The position numbers and the translations under genes are program-made. The notes beneath the pieces are model-generated. The model did not search any database, was not told the origin of the DNA, and saw only the letters and a list, made by a program, of their open reading frames with translations. From assembly GCF_009466385.1 (NCBI RefSeq), contig NZ_WIAQ01000003.1, positions 132,341 to 189,423 on the forward strand: DNA of 57,083 bases, written 5' to 3'. This document shows positions 47,637 through 57,082 of the stretch, piece by piece (position 1 is the stretch's first letter; each line of letters begins with the position of its first letter). The stretch comes from Peribacillus tepidiphilus. GTDB lineage: Bacteria; Bacillota; Bacilli; Bacillales; DSM-1321.

Positions 47637-48757
47637 TATAATTCTTCTTTTTTGCCCATGATAAAATTCCAAAGGTCTTTGAAAACGTTGCTTCTTTGCA
47701 GCGTGTTAATGATTACTAGCGTAACAGGTCCGACAATTAAACCAAGAAAGCCAATCAGCTTGAATCCCACGAATAGAGAAATAAGTGTTGCTAGTGGATC
47801 AAGTCCGATGCTTGAGGACAAAATTTTAGGTTCCATGATTTGGCGTTGAACGAGAACAACTATATAAAGCACTCCTAATCCAATGGCAAGGTTCATTTCA
47901 CCAGCAACAGCCTCGTAGATAATCCAAGGAACGAAAACAGCACCTGTACCTAAATAAGGAAGGATATCAACAAACCCTGCAACTAATGCAATCGTAATCG
48001 CATAATCTACTCGTAAAACCAATAATCCGATTAAGACAATGATCGTAGTAATGGATATGAGAGTTAGCTGGGCTTTTATAAAACCGAAAAGAGCTCTTTT
48101 TAAATCTGCAAAGATTTTAGAGACGCTTTCCTTTACTTTAGAAGGAGCAATCCTACCGGCAAATCCCTTTAGTCGATACCAATCCTTGCTGATAAAAAAT
48201 GTTGCAAGTAATGAGAATATTAAAACGGTCGCAACGTTTGGGAACCAGCCGATAATGACGGGAATGTTATGAAAGAAATTTTGAATAAACGCCCCAACCG
48301 TTGTGGCAATTTTTTTCCCCACACTTTCGATATTGGACATAATCGTGTCTTGTTGACCTGCGTCTAAGTTATTGAATAAAGCTGAAAACTTGTGATACAT
48401 CGGAAGGATTTGCGTGCCGATGAATTGTTCCATATAATCAATGAGTGTTTCCAAATGTCTCGGAACAACATTTGCTAAATAATTGGCACCGGAAACAATC
48501 TCTGCTACCAATAAGGTGATCAAACCTACAAAAACTCCGATGATTAGGATTAGTGAAAGAATTACGGCTAAAGCCCTGGGCATCCTTGCTTTCTTTTCAA
48601 AGAAATCTACAAGTGGGTTAATTAGGAAGGCTATGACTAAAGCTATGATAAATGGGTAGGTAACACTAGCTGTGTAATATAACGTAACAGCACTTAATGC
48701 AACAATACCGACCACGAAAAATAATCGAACAAGACGGTAAATATAAATGGGATTCAA
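47636..48757 (-). CDS. ytvI: AI-2E family transporter YtvI
   Basis: The 373-residue polytopic protein has helices at both ends and the central extracytoplasmic segment typical of the family. It ends with the family core ILPYLGTGAVFVPWIIYE and the loop EPKILSSSIGLDPLATLISL. Family members export autoinducer-2 or act as sodium/proton antiporters; the activity here is unknown. I start it at the TTG at 48757, eight bases after TTAGGAGG. Convergent with fxsA; divergent from ytwI. Confidence 0.9.
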   Translation of the reverse strand: MNPIYIYRLVRLFFVVGIVALSAVTLYYTASVTYPFIIALVIAFLINPLVDFFEKKARMPRALAVILSLILIIGVFVGLITLLVAEIVSGANYLANVVPRHLETLIDYMEQFIGTQILPMYHKFSALFNNLDAGQQDTIMSNIESVGKKIATTVGAFIQNFFHNIPVIIGWFPNVATVLIFSLLATFFISKDWYRLKGFAGRIAPSKVKESVSKIFADLKRALFGFIKAQLTLISITTIIVLIGLLVLRVDYAITIALVAGFVDILPYLGTGAVFVPWIIYEAVAGEMNLAIGLGVLYIVVLVQRQIMEPKILSSSIGLDPLATLISLFVGFKLIGFLGLIVGPVTLVIINTLQRSNVFKDLWNFIMGKKEEL

Positions 48758-48863
48758 ATTGTATCCTCCTAACAATTTTTCATATGTATTTATTTTACTA
48801 CGGAATATTCATTTATAAAGTTTCATTTTTCTAATGCAAATTTATTTTTTAGGCGGTGAAGGT

Positions 48864-49322
48864 ATGAATGGATCGATCTTATTTTTACTATTATTAGTTA
48901 TTGTAGGTTTGATTGCAAAAAATACCTCGTTAGTGATTGCATCAGCCATTCTTCTAATGATCAAGTTAATCGGTATTAGCGATAGAGTGTTTCCGTTTTT
49001 ACAAGCGAAAGGAATCAATATCGGGGTCACGGTCATTACCATTGCTGTTCTTGTCCCCATTGCAAGCGGTTCGATTGGTTTTAAGGAGCTGTCAGATGCC
49101 ATTAGGTCTCCATATGCTTGGATTGCCTTAGCTTCAGGTATTACTGTTGCTTTAATAGCAAAAAGCGGACTCACCTTATTGGTGAATGATCCACATATAA
49201 CAGCGGCTCTAGTTTTTGGAACCATCATTGCTGTTTCTTTGTTTAAAGGTGTAGCTGTAGGTCCGCTCATTGGTGCAGGGATTGCCTATTTAGCCATGAA
49301 AATCTTTGAATTCTTTCATTAA
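48864..49322 (+). CDS. ytwI: DUF441 family membrane protein YtwI
   Basis: The 152-residue protein has four hydrophobic helices (ILFLLLLVIVGLIA; LVIASAILLMIKLIG; NIGVTVITIAVLVPIA; AIGSL/KGVAVGPLIGAGIAYLAM type). It matches the DUF441 family in size; function unknown. The ATG at 48864 follows GGCGGTGAAGG; the frame opening at 48834 adds a non-conserved MQIYFLGGEG. It is followed by the shrunken repeat. Confidence 0.9.
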   Translation: MNGSILFLLLLVIVGLIAKNTSLVIASAILLMIKLIGISDRVFPFLQAKGINIGVTVITIAVLVPIASGSIGFKELSDAIRSPYAWIALASGITVALIAKSGLTLLVNDPHITAALVFGTIIAVSLFKGVAVGPLIGAGIAYLAMKIFEFFH

Positions 49323-49331
49323 AAGGATGAT

Positions 49332-49427
49332 GAGGCTGAGTGAAAGCTTTCAGATTGTTGACAAAGGCTCTATTTAATTAGTCTGAATAGACTTTGTCTT
49401 CAAAGCTTTATCAGCCTTTTTCTATAG
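49332..49427. repeat. shrunken relative of the dispersed repeat inside a terminator-like stem
   Basis: GGCTGAGTGAAAGCTTT (49335-49351) and AAAGCTTTATCAGCC (about 49400-49416) can pair, followed by TTTTT. Between them lie CAGATTGTTGACAAAGGCTC and AATTAGTCTGAATAG..ACTTTGTCTTC, the left end, right end and tail motif of the repeat, with the 80-90 base interior missing. It probably ends ytwI transcription. Confidence 0.6.
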
Positions 49428-49520
49428 GATTTAAAATTCAAATTTTAGATATATTTACTAGGTGATTTATTTAGTTTTTCTGGTAAAATATTAATTTTTT
49501 CACATTTTAATTTCTTTTCA

Positions 49521-49569
49521 TTCACAAAAGTCTGATAATTGTTTATAATAGGACTTGTAAGCGCAATCT
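49521..49569 (+). promoter_or_regulatory. candidate citZ promoter with overlapping cre
   Basis: TTCACA (49521) and a perfect TATAAT (49544), 17 bases apart, are followed at the presumed transcription start by TTGTAAGCGCAATCT (49555-49569), a 14 of 15 match to the cre consensus. CcpA bound there would block initiation. Confidence 0.6.
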
Positions 49570-49600
49570 ATTTTTATACTAATCTTTATCTTTAGAATTT

Positions 49601-49622
49601 ACTTTATTGATGTTAATAAAGT
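49601..49622. promoter_or_regulatory. perfect dyad in the citZ control region
   Basis: ACTTTATT and AATAAAGT are separated by six bases (GATGTT). This is an AT-rich operator-like palindrome of 22 bases; the binding protein is unknown. It is not the ATAA-N7-TTAT arrangement reported for CcpC. Confidence 0.4.
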
Positions 49623-49684
49623 TATTACGGTGAAAAAATGAGCATCCGCTCACCAAAGCTTTTATAGTTTTAAATAGGGTTAAC

Positions 49685-49749
49685 ATGAAAGAGTTAACAA
49701 ATTTCAAATTTTGTTTTTGATTATACAATTATATTGTTAACGCTTTCAT
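49685..49749 (+). promoter_or_regulatory. two further cre-like sites before citZ
   Basis: TGTTAACGCTTTCAT (49735-49749) matches the cre consensus fully when read on the minus strand. ATGAAAGAGTTAACA (49685-49699), 50 bases upstream, differs from it only at the central C. A downstream cre would act as a roadblock to citZ transcription. Confidence 0.65.
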
Positions 49750-49889
49750 TATAGGGCGAAATAGATAAAAAATGCCCGCCATATACATAAATGAACAGAC
49801 GGCTTATCCACGTTTGTTTCATTTCAGCCAAATTGGCAAATACTTCTAAATGGGTAAAGGGGAATTTTTTAGAAAAGGAGAGATAGTGT

Positions 49890-51005
49890 ATGACAGTAAC
49901 AAGAGGTCTCGAGGGAATTGTAGCTACAACTTCATCAATCAGCTCAATCATTGATGATACTTTGACGTACGTTGGATACAATATCGACGATTTGGCTGAG
50001 AATGCGAGCTTTGAAGAAGTAATCTATTTACTATGGCACCGTCGCTTGCCTAATAAGCTTGAGCTACAAGAACTTACTGCTCAGCTGGCTGAGAATATGA
50101 GTCTGCCAAAAGAGTTTCTAGATCATTTTAAGATGTATCCGATCAAGAAGGTGCATCCAATGGGTGCGCTTCGATCTGCACTTTCTTTGTTGGGGTTATA
50201 TGATGAGGAAGCAGATCAAATGGATGAGGAATCTAATTATCGTAAAGCTATTCGCCTGCAAGCAAAAATTCCTACTATTGTTACCGCTTTTGCTCGTATT
50301 AGGAAAGGGCTTGAGCCGGTTGCTCCAAGAAAAGACTTGAGCTTTGCTGCTAATTTCCTTTATATGCTTAGTGGTAAAGATCCGTCACCTATTGAAGAAG
50401 AGGCATTTAACAAGGCATTAGTACTTCATGCTGATCACGAGCTTAATGCCTCAACGTTTACAGCTCGTGTATGTGTTGCAACACTATCTGATATTTATTC
50501 CGGTATTACCGCTGCAATTGGTGCATTAAAAGGTCCTCTTCATGGTGGAGCTAACGAAGCCGTAATGAAGATGTTAACTGAAATTGGTTCTCTTGAAAAT
50601 GTTGATAACTACATCCAAACAAAGCTGCAAAATAAGGAAAAAATCATGGGATTTGGTCACCGCGTATACAGAAACGGAGACCCTCGTGCTAAGCACTTAA
50701 AGAAAATGTCAGAAAAGTTAACGAATTTGACCGGACAGTCACAATACTATGATATGTCTGTTCGTATTGAAGAACTTGTGACATCTCAAAAACCACTTCC
50801 GCCAAACGTAGATTTCTATTCAGCATCTGTCTATCACAGCCTAGGCATTGATCATGATTTATTTACACCTATATTTGCAGTAAGCCGTACTTCCGGTTGG
50901 CTTGCACATATTTTAGAGCAATATGAAAACAATCGCTTGATTCGTCCTCGTGCTGAATATACAGGTCCTGGAATGCAAAAATATGTTCCGATCGAGCAGC
51001 GATAA
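49890..51005 (+). CDS. citZ: citrate synthase
   Basis: The 371-residue enzyme has the family signature GFGHRVYRNGDPRAKHLKKM, the catalytic histidine in LHADHELNAST and the aspartate in VDFYSASVYHSLGI. It condenses acetyl-CoA with oxaloacetate. AAAAGGAGAG precedes the ATG. It heads the citZ-icd-mdh cluster; a hairpin (51061-51103) lies between it and icd. The 5' region of 567 bases is rich in cre-like sites. Confidence 0.97.
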   Translation: MTVTRGLEGIVATTSSISSIIDDTLTYVGYNIDDLAENASFEEVIYLLWHRRLPNKLELQELTAQLAENMSLPKEFLDHFKMYPIKKVHPMGALRSALSLLGLYDEEADQMDEESNYRKAIRLQAKIPTIVTAFARIRKGLEPVAPRKDLSFAANFLYMLSGKDPSPIEEEAFNKALVLHADHELNASTFTARVCVATLSDIYSGITAAIGALKGPLHGGANEAVMKMLTEIGSLENVDNYIQTKLQNKEKIMGFGHRVYRNGDPRAKHLKKMSEKLTNLTGQSQYYDMSVRIEELVTSQKPLPPNVDFYSASVYHSLGIDHDLFTPIFAVSRTSGWLAHILEQYENNRLIRPRAEYTGPGMQKYVPIEQR

Positions 51006-51060
51006 AAAATATTTTTTAAAAAGATAGAATATATAGTAGATTTATATTAATAGAAATAAT

Positions 51061-51103
51061 AAGGTTAGAGGTTTCGTCCATTTGTAGTGAGCCTTCTAAC
51101 CTT
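51061..51103 (+). other. intercistronic hairpin, citZ-icd
   Basis: AAGGTTAGA pairs with TCTAACCTT over a 25-base loop, with no T-run after it. It could reduce read-through or stabilise processed mRNA between the two genes. Confidence 0.6.
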
Positions 51104-51128
51104 TGATATTGAAATTGGAGGGTATAGT

Positions 51129-52397
51129 ATGAGTCAAGGTGAAAAAATTACAGTTACAAATGGTGTATTGAATGTACCAAACAACCCGATCATTCCATTT
51201 ATCGAAGGTGATGGAATTGGGCCAGACATTTGGGCAGCTGCATCCCGTGTTATAGAGGCAGCTGTTGAAAAAGCATATAATGGACAAAAGGCCATAGTTT
51301 GGAAAGAGGTACTTGCAGGTGAGAAAGCATTTAACCAAACAGGTGAATGGCTCCCTCAAGAAACATTAGATGTAATAAAAGAATATTTGATTGCTATTAA
51401 AGGTCCACTTACGACTCCTGTTGGTGGAGGAATTCGTTCCTTGAACGTAGCATTACGCCAAGAATTAGATTTATACGTCTGCTTACGCCCCGTTCGTTAT
51501 TTTGACGGTGTACCATCCCCTGTTAAGCGTCCGGAAGACACTGACATGGTTATTTTCCGGGAAAATACAGAAGATATTTATGCGGGGATCGAATACGCAA
51601 AAGGCTCTGAAGAAGTGAAAAAAGTGATTGACTTCCTACGCAATGAAATGGGTGTTACTAAAATTCGCTTCCCAGAAACTTCTGGTATTGGTATTAAGCC
51701 AGTTTCTGAAGAAGGAACAAAACGTTTAGTCCGTGCAGCCATTAACTATGCAATCAAAGAAGGTCGTAAATCTGTAACATTGGTACATAAAGGAAACATC
51801 ATGAAGTTTACAGAAGGAGCCTTTAAAAACTGGGGTTATGAGCTTGCTGAGAAAGAGTTCGGTGATAAAGTGTTCACTTGGGCACAATATGATCGTATTA
51901 AAGAAGCTGAAGGCTCTGAAGCTGCCAACAAAGCACAAGCAGCTGCAGAAGCTGAAGGGAAAATCATTATTAAAGATTCGATTGCTGATATCTTCTTACA
52001 GCAAATTTTAACTCGTCCAAAAGAATTTGATGTTGTTGCAACCATGAACTTGAATGGAGATTATATCTCAGATGCTCTTGCAGCTCAAGTTGGTGGAATC
52101 GGAATCGCGCCAGGAGCAAACATTAACTATGAAACTGGTCATGCGATCTTTGAAGCTACTCACGGAACCGCTCCAAAGTATGCGGGATTAGACAAGGTAA
52201 ACCCTTCTTCTGTTCTACTTTCAGGGGTATTAATGCTTGAACATCTCGGCTGGAATGAAGCGGCAAAATTGATAATAGAATCTGTTGAAAAAACCATTTC
52301 TTCTAAAGTAGTAACTTATGATTTTGCTCGCTTAATGGATGGTGCAACAGAGGTTAAGTGCTCTGAATTTGCAGATGAGTTGATCAAAAATTTATAA
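51129..52397 (+). CDS. icd: NADP-dependent isocitrate dehydrogenase
   Basis: The 422-residue protein has [12 protein letters not shown] at the start, the substrate-binding [20 protein letters not shown] with the key serine, and [25 protein letters not shown] near the end. It converts isocitrate to 2-oxoglutarate with NADPH. The ATG at 51129 (GGAGGGTATAGT upstream) gives the family length; the frame opens at 51087. Confidence 0.97.
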   Translation: MSQGEKITVTNGVLNVPNNPIIPFIEGDGIGPDIWAAASRVIEAAVEKAYNGQKAIVWKEVLAGEKAFNQTGEWLPQETLDVIKEYLIAIKGPLTTPVGGGIRSLNVALRQELDLYVCLRPVRYFDGVPSPVKRPEDTDMVIFRENTEDIYAGIEYAKGSEEVKKVIDFLRNEMGVTKIRFPETSGIGIKPVSEEGTKRLVRAAINYAIKEGRKSVTLVHKGNIMKFTEGAFKNWGYELAEKEFGDKVFTWAQYDRIKEAEGSEAANKAQAAAEAEGKIIIKDSIADIFLQQILTRPKEFDVVATMNLNGDYISDALAAQVGGIGIAPGANINYETGHAIFEATHGTAPKYAGLDKVNPSSVLLSGVLMLEHLGWNEAAKLIIESVEKTISSKVVTYDFARLMDGATEVKCSEFADELIKNL

Positions 52398-52418
52398 AAT
52401 ATTGGTCTTAGTTACCTA

Positions 52419-52475
52419 GAAGAGTGGCTTAAAGATGAAAAACCATTTAAAGGGAAATTGAATAAGTCACTCTTC
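52419..52475 (+). other. intercistronic hairpin, icd-mdh
   Basis: GAAGAGTGGCTTA pairs with TAAGTCACTCTTC (one mismatch) over about 31 bases, with no T-run after it. A partial terminator or RNA processing signal is possible. Confidence 0.6.
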
Positions 52476-52520
52476 GTTACATAAGAATCTCACATGGAAG
52501 AATGGAGGAGAGAAAGAAAA

Positions 52521-53462
52521 ATGACAACTTTAAAACGGAAAAAGATTTCTATAATTGGCGGTGGCTTTACTGGAGCAACAACTGCATTTTTAGCAGCACA
52601 AAAAGAGCTTGGAGATGTTGTACTTGTAGACATTCCACAAATGGAAAATCCTACAAAAGGTAAAGCATTAGATATGTTAGAAGCTAGCCCGGTACAAGGG
52701 TTTGATGCAAACATTATTGGTACTTCTAATTACGAGGATACAGCTAATTCTGATCTAGTTATTATTACTGCTGGTATCGCGCGTAAGCCAGGAATGAGCC
52801 GAGATGATCTAGTTCAAACAAACCAAAAAATCATGAAATCTGTAACAAAAGAAATTGTAAAATATTCTCCAGATTGTTACATACTTGTGTTAACAAACCC
52901 TGTAGATGCAATGACTTATACAGTATTTAAAGAGTCAGGCTTTCCTAAAAACCGCGTAATCGGTCAATCTGGTGTACTTGATACTGCACGTTTCCGTACT
53001 TTTATTGCCCAAGAGTTAAATATATCTGTTAAAGATGTAACGGGCTTCGTTTTAGGTGGTCATGGAGATGATATGGTTCCTTTAGTAAGATACTCTTATG
53101 CTGGTGGCATACCTTTAGAAACACTAATTCCAAAGGATCGCTTAGATGCGATTGTTGAACGTACTCGTAAAGGCGGAGCTGAAATTGTTAATCTATTAGG
53201 AAACGGTAGTGCTTATTATGCACCTGCTGCTTCTCTTGTAGAAATGGCGGAAGCAATCCTTAAAGATCAACGACGTGTTCTTCCAGCCATCGCTTATTTA
53301 GAAGGAGAATATGGTATGGAGGGTCTTTACCTTGGAGTTCCGACAATCCTTGGAGCAAATGGTATCGAGAAAGTAATCGAACTTGAACTGACAGAAGAAG
53401 AAAAAGCAGCACTTGCTAAATCTGCAGATTCTGTTCGAAATGTTATGAGTGTTTTAGCATAA
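52521..53462 (+). CDS. mdh: malate dehydrogenase
   Basis: The 313-residue lactate-dehydrogenase-like MDH has the Rossmann motif [14 protein letters not shown] with VDI after strand two (NAD preference), catalytic Asp/Arg in [15 protein letters not shown], and the catalytic histidine in [12 protein letters not shown]. It oxidises malate to oxaloacetate. GGAGGAGAG precedes the ATG at 52521. It is the last gene of the cluster, closed by a terminator. Confidence 0.97.
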   Translation: MTTLKRKKISIIGGGFTGATTAFLAAQKELGDVVLVDIPQMENPTKGKALDMLEASPVQGFDANIIGTSNYEDTANSDLVIITAGIARKPGMSRDDLVQTNQKIMKSVTKEIVKYSPDCYILVLTNPVDAMTYTVFKESGFPKNRVIGQSGVLDTARFRTFIAQELNISVKDVTGFVLGGHGDDMVPLVRYSYAGGIPLETLIPKDRLDAIVERTRKGGAEIVNLLGNGSAYYAPAASLVEMAEAILKDQRRVLPAIAYLEGEYGMEGLYLGVPTILGANGIEKVIELELTEEEKAALAKSADSVRNVMSVLA

Positions 53463-53470
53463 ATGGAAAA

Positions 53471-53499
53471 AATTCGGGAGCTTCTCCCGAATTTTTTTC
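53471..53499 (+). terminator. terminator after mdh
   Basis: AAATTCGGGAG pairs perfectly with CTCCCGAATTT around CTT, followed by Ts. Confidence 0.93.
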
Positions 53500-53551
53500 A
53501 CACTGCCATCTTTATAACGAACACCAAAAAATTGATGCGGAGGTGTAAAAG

Positions 53552-54025
53552 ATGTTATTGGGAAAAAAGAGGAAATTAGGTAGAGGAATTGGAGAGATAA
53601 AAATAGGAGAAAAGCTTTCATTGACTGAAAAAATTGAGGATAAGGACCTTCTCCTTTATTTAGGTTTGACAAATGATGCAAATCCGCTCTATATTCAACA
53701 CGACTACGCCTCGTTAACTCCATTTAAAAAACCTATTGTGCCTAACATCATGCTCTTAGGAATTATCACTTCAGCAATCTCGAAATATCTTCCAGGTCCG
53801 GGTAGCCATATTTTGAGGCAAGATATTCAGTTTGTAAAACCTGTTTATCATTATGCTACGGTCAAATTTTTATTTGAAGTAAAGGAAGTTAATTTTGGAG
53901 AACATTCAGTAACGATTTCTGTCTTAGGAGAAAATGAAGAAGAAATGGTACTGAATGGGGTGGTCGTTGTATATCCACCTAAAACATCAGATGGTACAGA
54001 CGGTGAAGCGCTGGAAAACTTTTGA
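53552..54025 (+). CDS. MaoC-like hotdog dehydratase
   Basis: The 157-residue hotdog-fold protein has an acyl-CoA hydratase-like motif (LGLTNDANPLYIQHDYA) and an FKKPIVPNIMLLGIITSAISKYLPG segment in the long helix. MaoC proteins hydrate enoyl-CoA; this short single-hotdog form may act on short acyl-CoAs or be non-enzymatic. GGAGGTG precedes the ATG. It sits between mdh and phoP with its own terminator. Confidence 0.85.
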   Translation: MLLGKKRKLGRGIGEIKIGEKLSLTEKIEDKDLLLYLGLTNDANPLYIQHDYASLTPFKKPIVPNIMLLGIITSAISKYLPGPGSHILRQDIQFVKPVYHYATVKFLFEVKEVNFGEHSVTISVLGENEEEMVLNGVVVVYPPKTSDGTDGEALENF

Positions 54026-54052
54026 TAGCTATTTTGAATATTCTACTGATTT

Positions 54053-54081
54053 ATGAGGCTTAATGAAGGCCTCTTTTTTTG
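54053..54081 (+). terminator. terminator after the MaoC-like gene
   Basis: GAGGCTT and AAGGCCTC pair with a bulge, followed by seven Ts. Confidence 0.75.
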
Positions 54082-54188
54082 TCTTGCTCTTCGAATAAAA
54101 TTTTGTAGTTGGAAATTAAATTATTTATAATGAAATTATAAAAAAAGGCTTCTTCGGTTTTGGGGTTAATAAGGTTCAGGAGGATTTT

Positions 54189-54905
54189 ATGTCAAAAAAA
54201 GTATTAGTCGTTGATGATGAGCAATCAATCGTAACGTTATTGAAGTATAACTTAGAACAGGCAGGATTCGAGGTTCTTACTGCCTCAGACGGGGAAGAAG
54301 GAAAAACTATTGCAATAGAAGAGAGACCAGATTTGATCGTTTTAGACTTAATGCTTCCAAAGCTTGATGGAATAGAGGTTTGCAAGTTATTAAGACAACA
54401 AAAGATTATGGTTCCGATTCTGATGTTAACAGCAAAAGACGACGAATTTGACAAAGTGCTGGGACTTGAACTGGGCGCAGATGACTATATGACGAAACCA
54501 TTTAGTCCTCGTGAAGTAGTGGCTAGGGTAAAGGCCATTTTACGACGTTCTTCATTTTCTCAAGAACACTCAGATATTGCTGTAGATGATGGAGAATTCA
54601 TTAAAGTCGGCAAGTTAAAGGTTTATCCAGAACGTTATGAAGCGTTTTTTCATGAAGAAAAATTGGAGTTAACTCCAAAGGAATTTGAATTGCTCGTGTA
54701 TCTGACAAAACATAAAGGTAGGGTTCTTACTAGAGATCAGTTACTAAGCTCAGTTTGGAACTATGATTTTGCAGGAGATACGAGAATTGTCGATGTTCAT
54801 ATTAGCCATTTGCGTGAAAAAATCGAAGAAGATACGAAAAAACCAAAATATATAAAAACGATTAGAGGACTGGGGTATAAGTTTGAGGAGCCGAAGGGAG
54901 AATGA
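54189..54905 (+). CDS. phoP: phosphate response regulator PhoP
   Basis: The 238-residue OmpR-type regulator has the acidic pair DDE near the start, phospho-acceptor Asp53 (LIVLDLMLPK), Thr in MLTAKDDEF and Lys in YMTKPFSPRE. Its DNA-binding winged helix (LTPKEFELLVYLTKHKGRVL, then VDVHISHLREKIEE) follows. PhoP activates phosphate-starvation genes and alters wall teichoic acid synthesis. AGGAGG precedes the ATG. It overlaps phoR by four bases. Confidence 0.95.
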   Translation: MSKKVLVVDDEQSIVTLLKYNLEQAGFEVLTASDGEEGKTIAIEERPDLIVLDLMLPKLDGIEVCKLLRQQKIMVPILMLTAKDDEFDKVLGLELGADDYMTKPFSPREVVARVKAILRRSSFSQEHSDIAVDDGEFIKVGKLKVYPERYEAFFHEEKLELTPKEFELLVYLTKHKGRVLTRDQLLSSVWNYDFAGDTRIVDVHISHLREKIEEDTKKPKYIKTIRGLGYKFEEPKGE

Positions 54906-56683
54906 TTAGGTTCCGATCTAAATTGTTTATAACTTTTATATCTCTAATCATTATCGTAATGCTTTGTCTAGGTATATTACTTGGGCAGTTTTTCAAGACT
55001 TATTATTTTAACAGCTTTAATAATAGAATACAGCATGAGTTAAGTATCATCGTTAATTATATTGAAGATATTGGAGGAATTTCAGCCTTTTTAAATGATC
55101 GGAAGGCCAAAAATATTTTTTCCACCTTTGAATCAAGCCTTACAATCATTTCCATGGAAAAAGAAGTTTTATACAATTCATATACCATAGGGAAGACTTC
55201 GCCCACCCTAAATAATGATACTCTAAGAAAAATCGTTTCATCTAGAAAAGAGGGCTATGAGGTTATTAAGGACGGGGACGAACTTCATTTCTATTGGATG
55301 CCAATCAAAAATAACGATGAAATTATTGGGTATGCAGTGATTAGTAATGAAATAGAAGAAATCAAAACGGCTAATCAACAGATGTGGTGGATTTTATTTA
55401 TCAGTTTAGGTACATCGTTAATGATCATTATAATGGTTGGAAGCAGAATTGCTGCGCGCTATACTAGACCCATCGAAGCGGCTACAAATGCGGCGATTGA
55501 GTTGGCAAAAGGAAATTTTCGTGTAAGGACATACGAGGAACATTCAGATGATACGAGTATGCTTAGCGCATCTATCAATATTTTGGCCCGTAACCTACAA
55601 GAAATGGAAATAGCTAGAGAAATGCAGCAAGATCGTCTTGCCACATTAATCGAAAACATAGGTAGTGGCGTTTTATTGATTGATAGTAAAGGTTATATTA
55701 CTTTAATAAATAAGGCGTACAAGCAATTATTCAAAGTGAACCCATCTGATTTTTTATTTCGATTGTATTATGAGGTTATTGAGCATAAAGAGGTCATCAA
55801 CCTCATAGAAGAAATTTTCATGACGGAAAAAAGCGTAAAAAAGCAAATGCTTCTGCCTCTAAGGCTAGAAAGAAAGCATTTTGAGGTGTACGGGGCACCA
55901 ATTATCGGAACAAATGATGAATGGAAAGGAATTGTTCTTGTATTTCATGACATAACGGAGTTAAAAAAGCTTGAGCAGATGAGGAAAGACTTTGTCGCCA
56001 ACGTGTCTCATGAGCTAAAGACACCAATCACTTCCATTAAGGGATTTTCTGAAACATTATTGGACGGGGCGATGAAGGATGAAAATACGCTGGAATATTT
56101 TTTGACCATCATTTTGAAAGAAAGTGATCGACTTCAAACTCTTATTCAAGATTTACTTGATCTATCGAAAATGGAACAACAAGAGTTTTCATTAAACATA
56201 AATCGATTAAATATTTCTAATCTTCTTCAAGAAACATATGCCATTCTTGAAAAAAAAGCGAAAGATAAAGACATTTCCTTTCAACTTGAAACACCTAAAG
56301 CGCCAGCTCTAGTTGAAGCGGATTCCTATCGTCTTAAACAAGTGTTTATTAACCTAATTAACAATGCCATTACTTACACGCCTAACGGAGGAGAAATAAA
56401 GGTCATTGTTAGGGATGAAGCGGGTTTTGTCTGTGTGGAAGTAAAAGACACAGGTATTGGGATTGAACGAGATGAATTGCCGAGAATATTCGAGAGGTTT
56501 TACAGAGTTGATAAGGCAAGAAGCCGAAATTCAGGAGGTACTGGTCTAGGCCTAGCGATTGTTAAGCACATTGTAGAAGCTCATAAAGGAAAGATTTCAG
56601 TAGAAAGCACGCCAGGGAAAGGGACTTCTTTTTTTGTGAAAATCAGAAAAAAATTTCCGGGTAAAGATAAAAGTACAAACTGA
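54902..56683 (+). CDS. phoR: phosphate sensor histidine kinase PhoR
   Basis: The 593-residue protein has helix 1 (about 8-28), an extracytoplasmic sensor region to about 160, helix 2 (WILFISLGTSLMIIIMV), a HAMP segment, a PAS domain (LIENIGSGVLLIDSKGYI) and the kinase core. The phospho-accepting His370 is in ANVSHELKTPITSI, the N box in NLINNAITYT, and G boxes in VKDTGIGI and GGTGLGLAI. It phosphorylates PhoP. Its ATG overlaps the phoP stop (ATGA). Confidence 0.95.
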   Translation: MIRFRSKLFITFISLIIIVMLCLGILLGQFFKTYYFNSFNNRIQHELSIIVNYIEDIGGISAFLNDRKAKNIFSTFESSLTIISMEKEVLYNSYTIGKTSPTLNNDTLRKIVSSRKEGYEVIKDGDELHFYWMPIKNNDEIIGYAVISNEIEEIKTANQQMWWILFISLGTSLMIIIMVGSRIAARYTRPIEAATNAAIELAKGNFRVRTYEEHSDDTSMLSASINILARNLQEMEIAREMQQDRLATLIENIGSGVLLIDSKGYITLINKAYKQLFKVNPSDFLFRLYYEVIEHKEVINLIEEIFMTEKSVKKQMLLPLRLERKHFEVYGAPIIGTNDEWKGIVLVFHDITELKKLEQMRKDFVANVSHELKTPITSIKGFSETLLDGAMKDENTLEYFLTIILKESDRLQTLIQDLLDLSKMEQQEFSLNINRLNISNLLQETYAILEKKAKDKDISFQLETPKAPALVEADSYRLKQVFINLINNAITYTPNGGEIKVIVRDEAGFVCVEVKDTGIGIERDELPRIFERFYRVDKARSRNSGGTGLGLAIVKHIVEAHKGKISVESTPGKGTSFFVKIRKKFPGKDKSTN

Positions 56684-56801
56684 TTGCTCCAGCAATGGAT
56701 TGAAAGGGAAATCTTAACAAGATTTTTACAGATTTATAATCTTCAATTTACATGTACCGTTTACAATGTTTCATGAAGACCCCTTCATCCAAGGAGCCTA
56801 G

Positions 56802-56836
56802 AAAAGGCAAGGACATGACCCCGTCCTTGCCTTTTT
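56802..56836 (+). terminator. terminator after phoR
   Basis: AAAAGGCAAGGAC pairs perfectly with GTCCTTGCCTTTT around ATGACCCC, followed by Ts. Confidence 0.93.
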
Positions 56837-56962
56837 GCATAGAAATCACTTTTATTTTCTCCTTTCTTTTAACATTCGTAAAATAAATTATGGTAAAAAA
56901 GAAACCTTTTCATCTTCTAATCGTAAGAAAGAGTAACGTGAAAAAGGGTAGTGTCAAAAGTT

Positions 56963-57082
56963 CTATGAAAAACTAGTTCTAGGCATCTCCGCCAGGATTT
57001 CAGGAATAGCCAAGTCCGCAATCGCTCTTGACAAACAGTCGAAAAAGGTTGCGATACGGCCATCAAGGGCGAAGGGAACAAA
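56963..57082 (-). other. partial ORF at the window edge, GC-richer, possibly part of a mobile element
   Basis: The minus strand holds the last 39 codons of an ORF entering from the edge (FVPFALDGRIATFFDCLSRA, IADLAIPEILAEMPRTSFS, stop). Just outside it the plus strand reads GGGTAGTGTCAAAAGTTCT, which could be an element end. The bases are about half GC, unlike the AT-rich surroundings. In B. subtilis polA follows phoR, and this is not its N-terminus. I do not recognise the protein; another minus-strand frame is also open here, so the coding frame is unsure. Confidence 0.35.

Noticed and set aside
49601-49622. CcpC box before citZ
   Set aside because: The dyad orientation is TTAT..ATAA, not the reported ATAA-N7-TTAT, so I list it only as an unknown palindrome.
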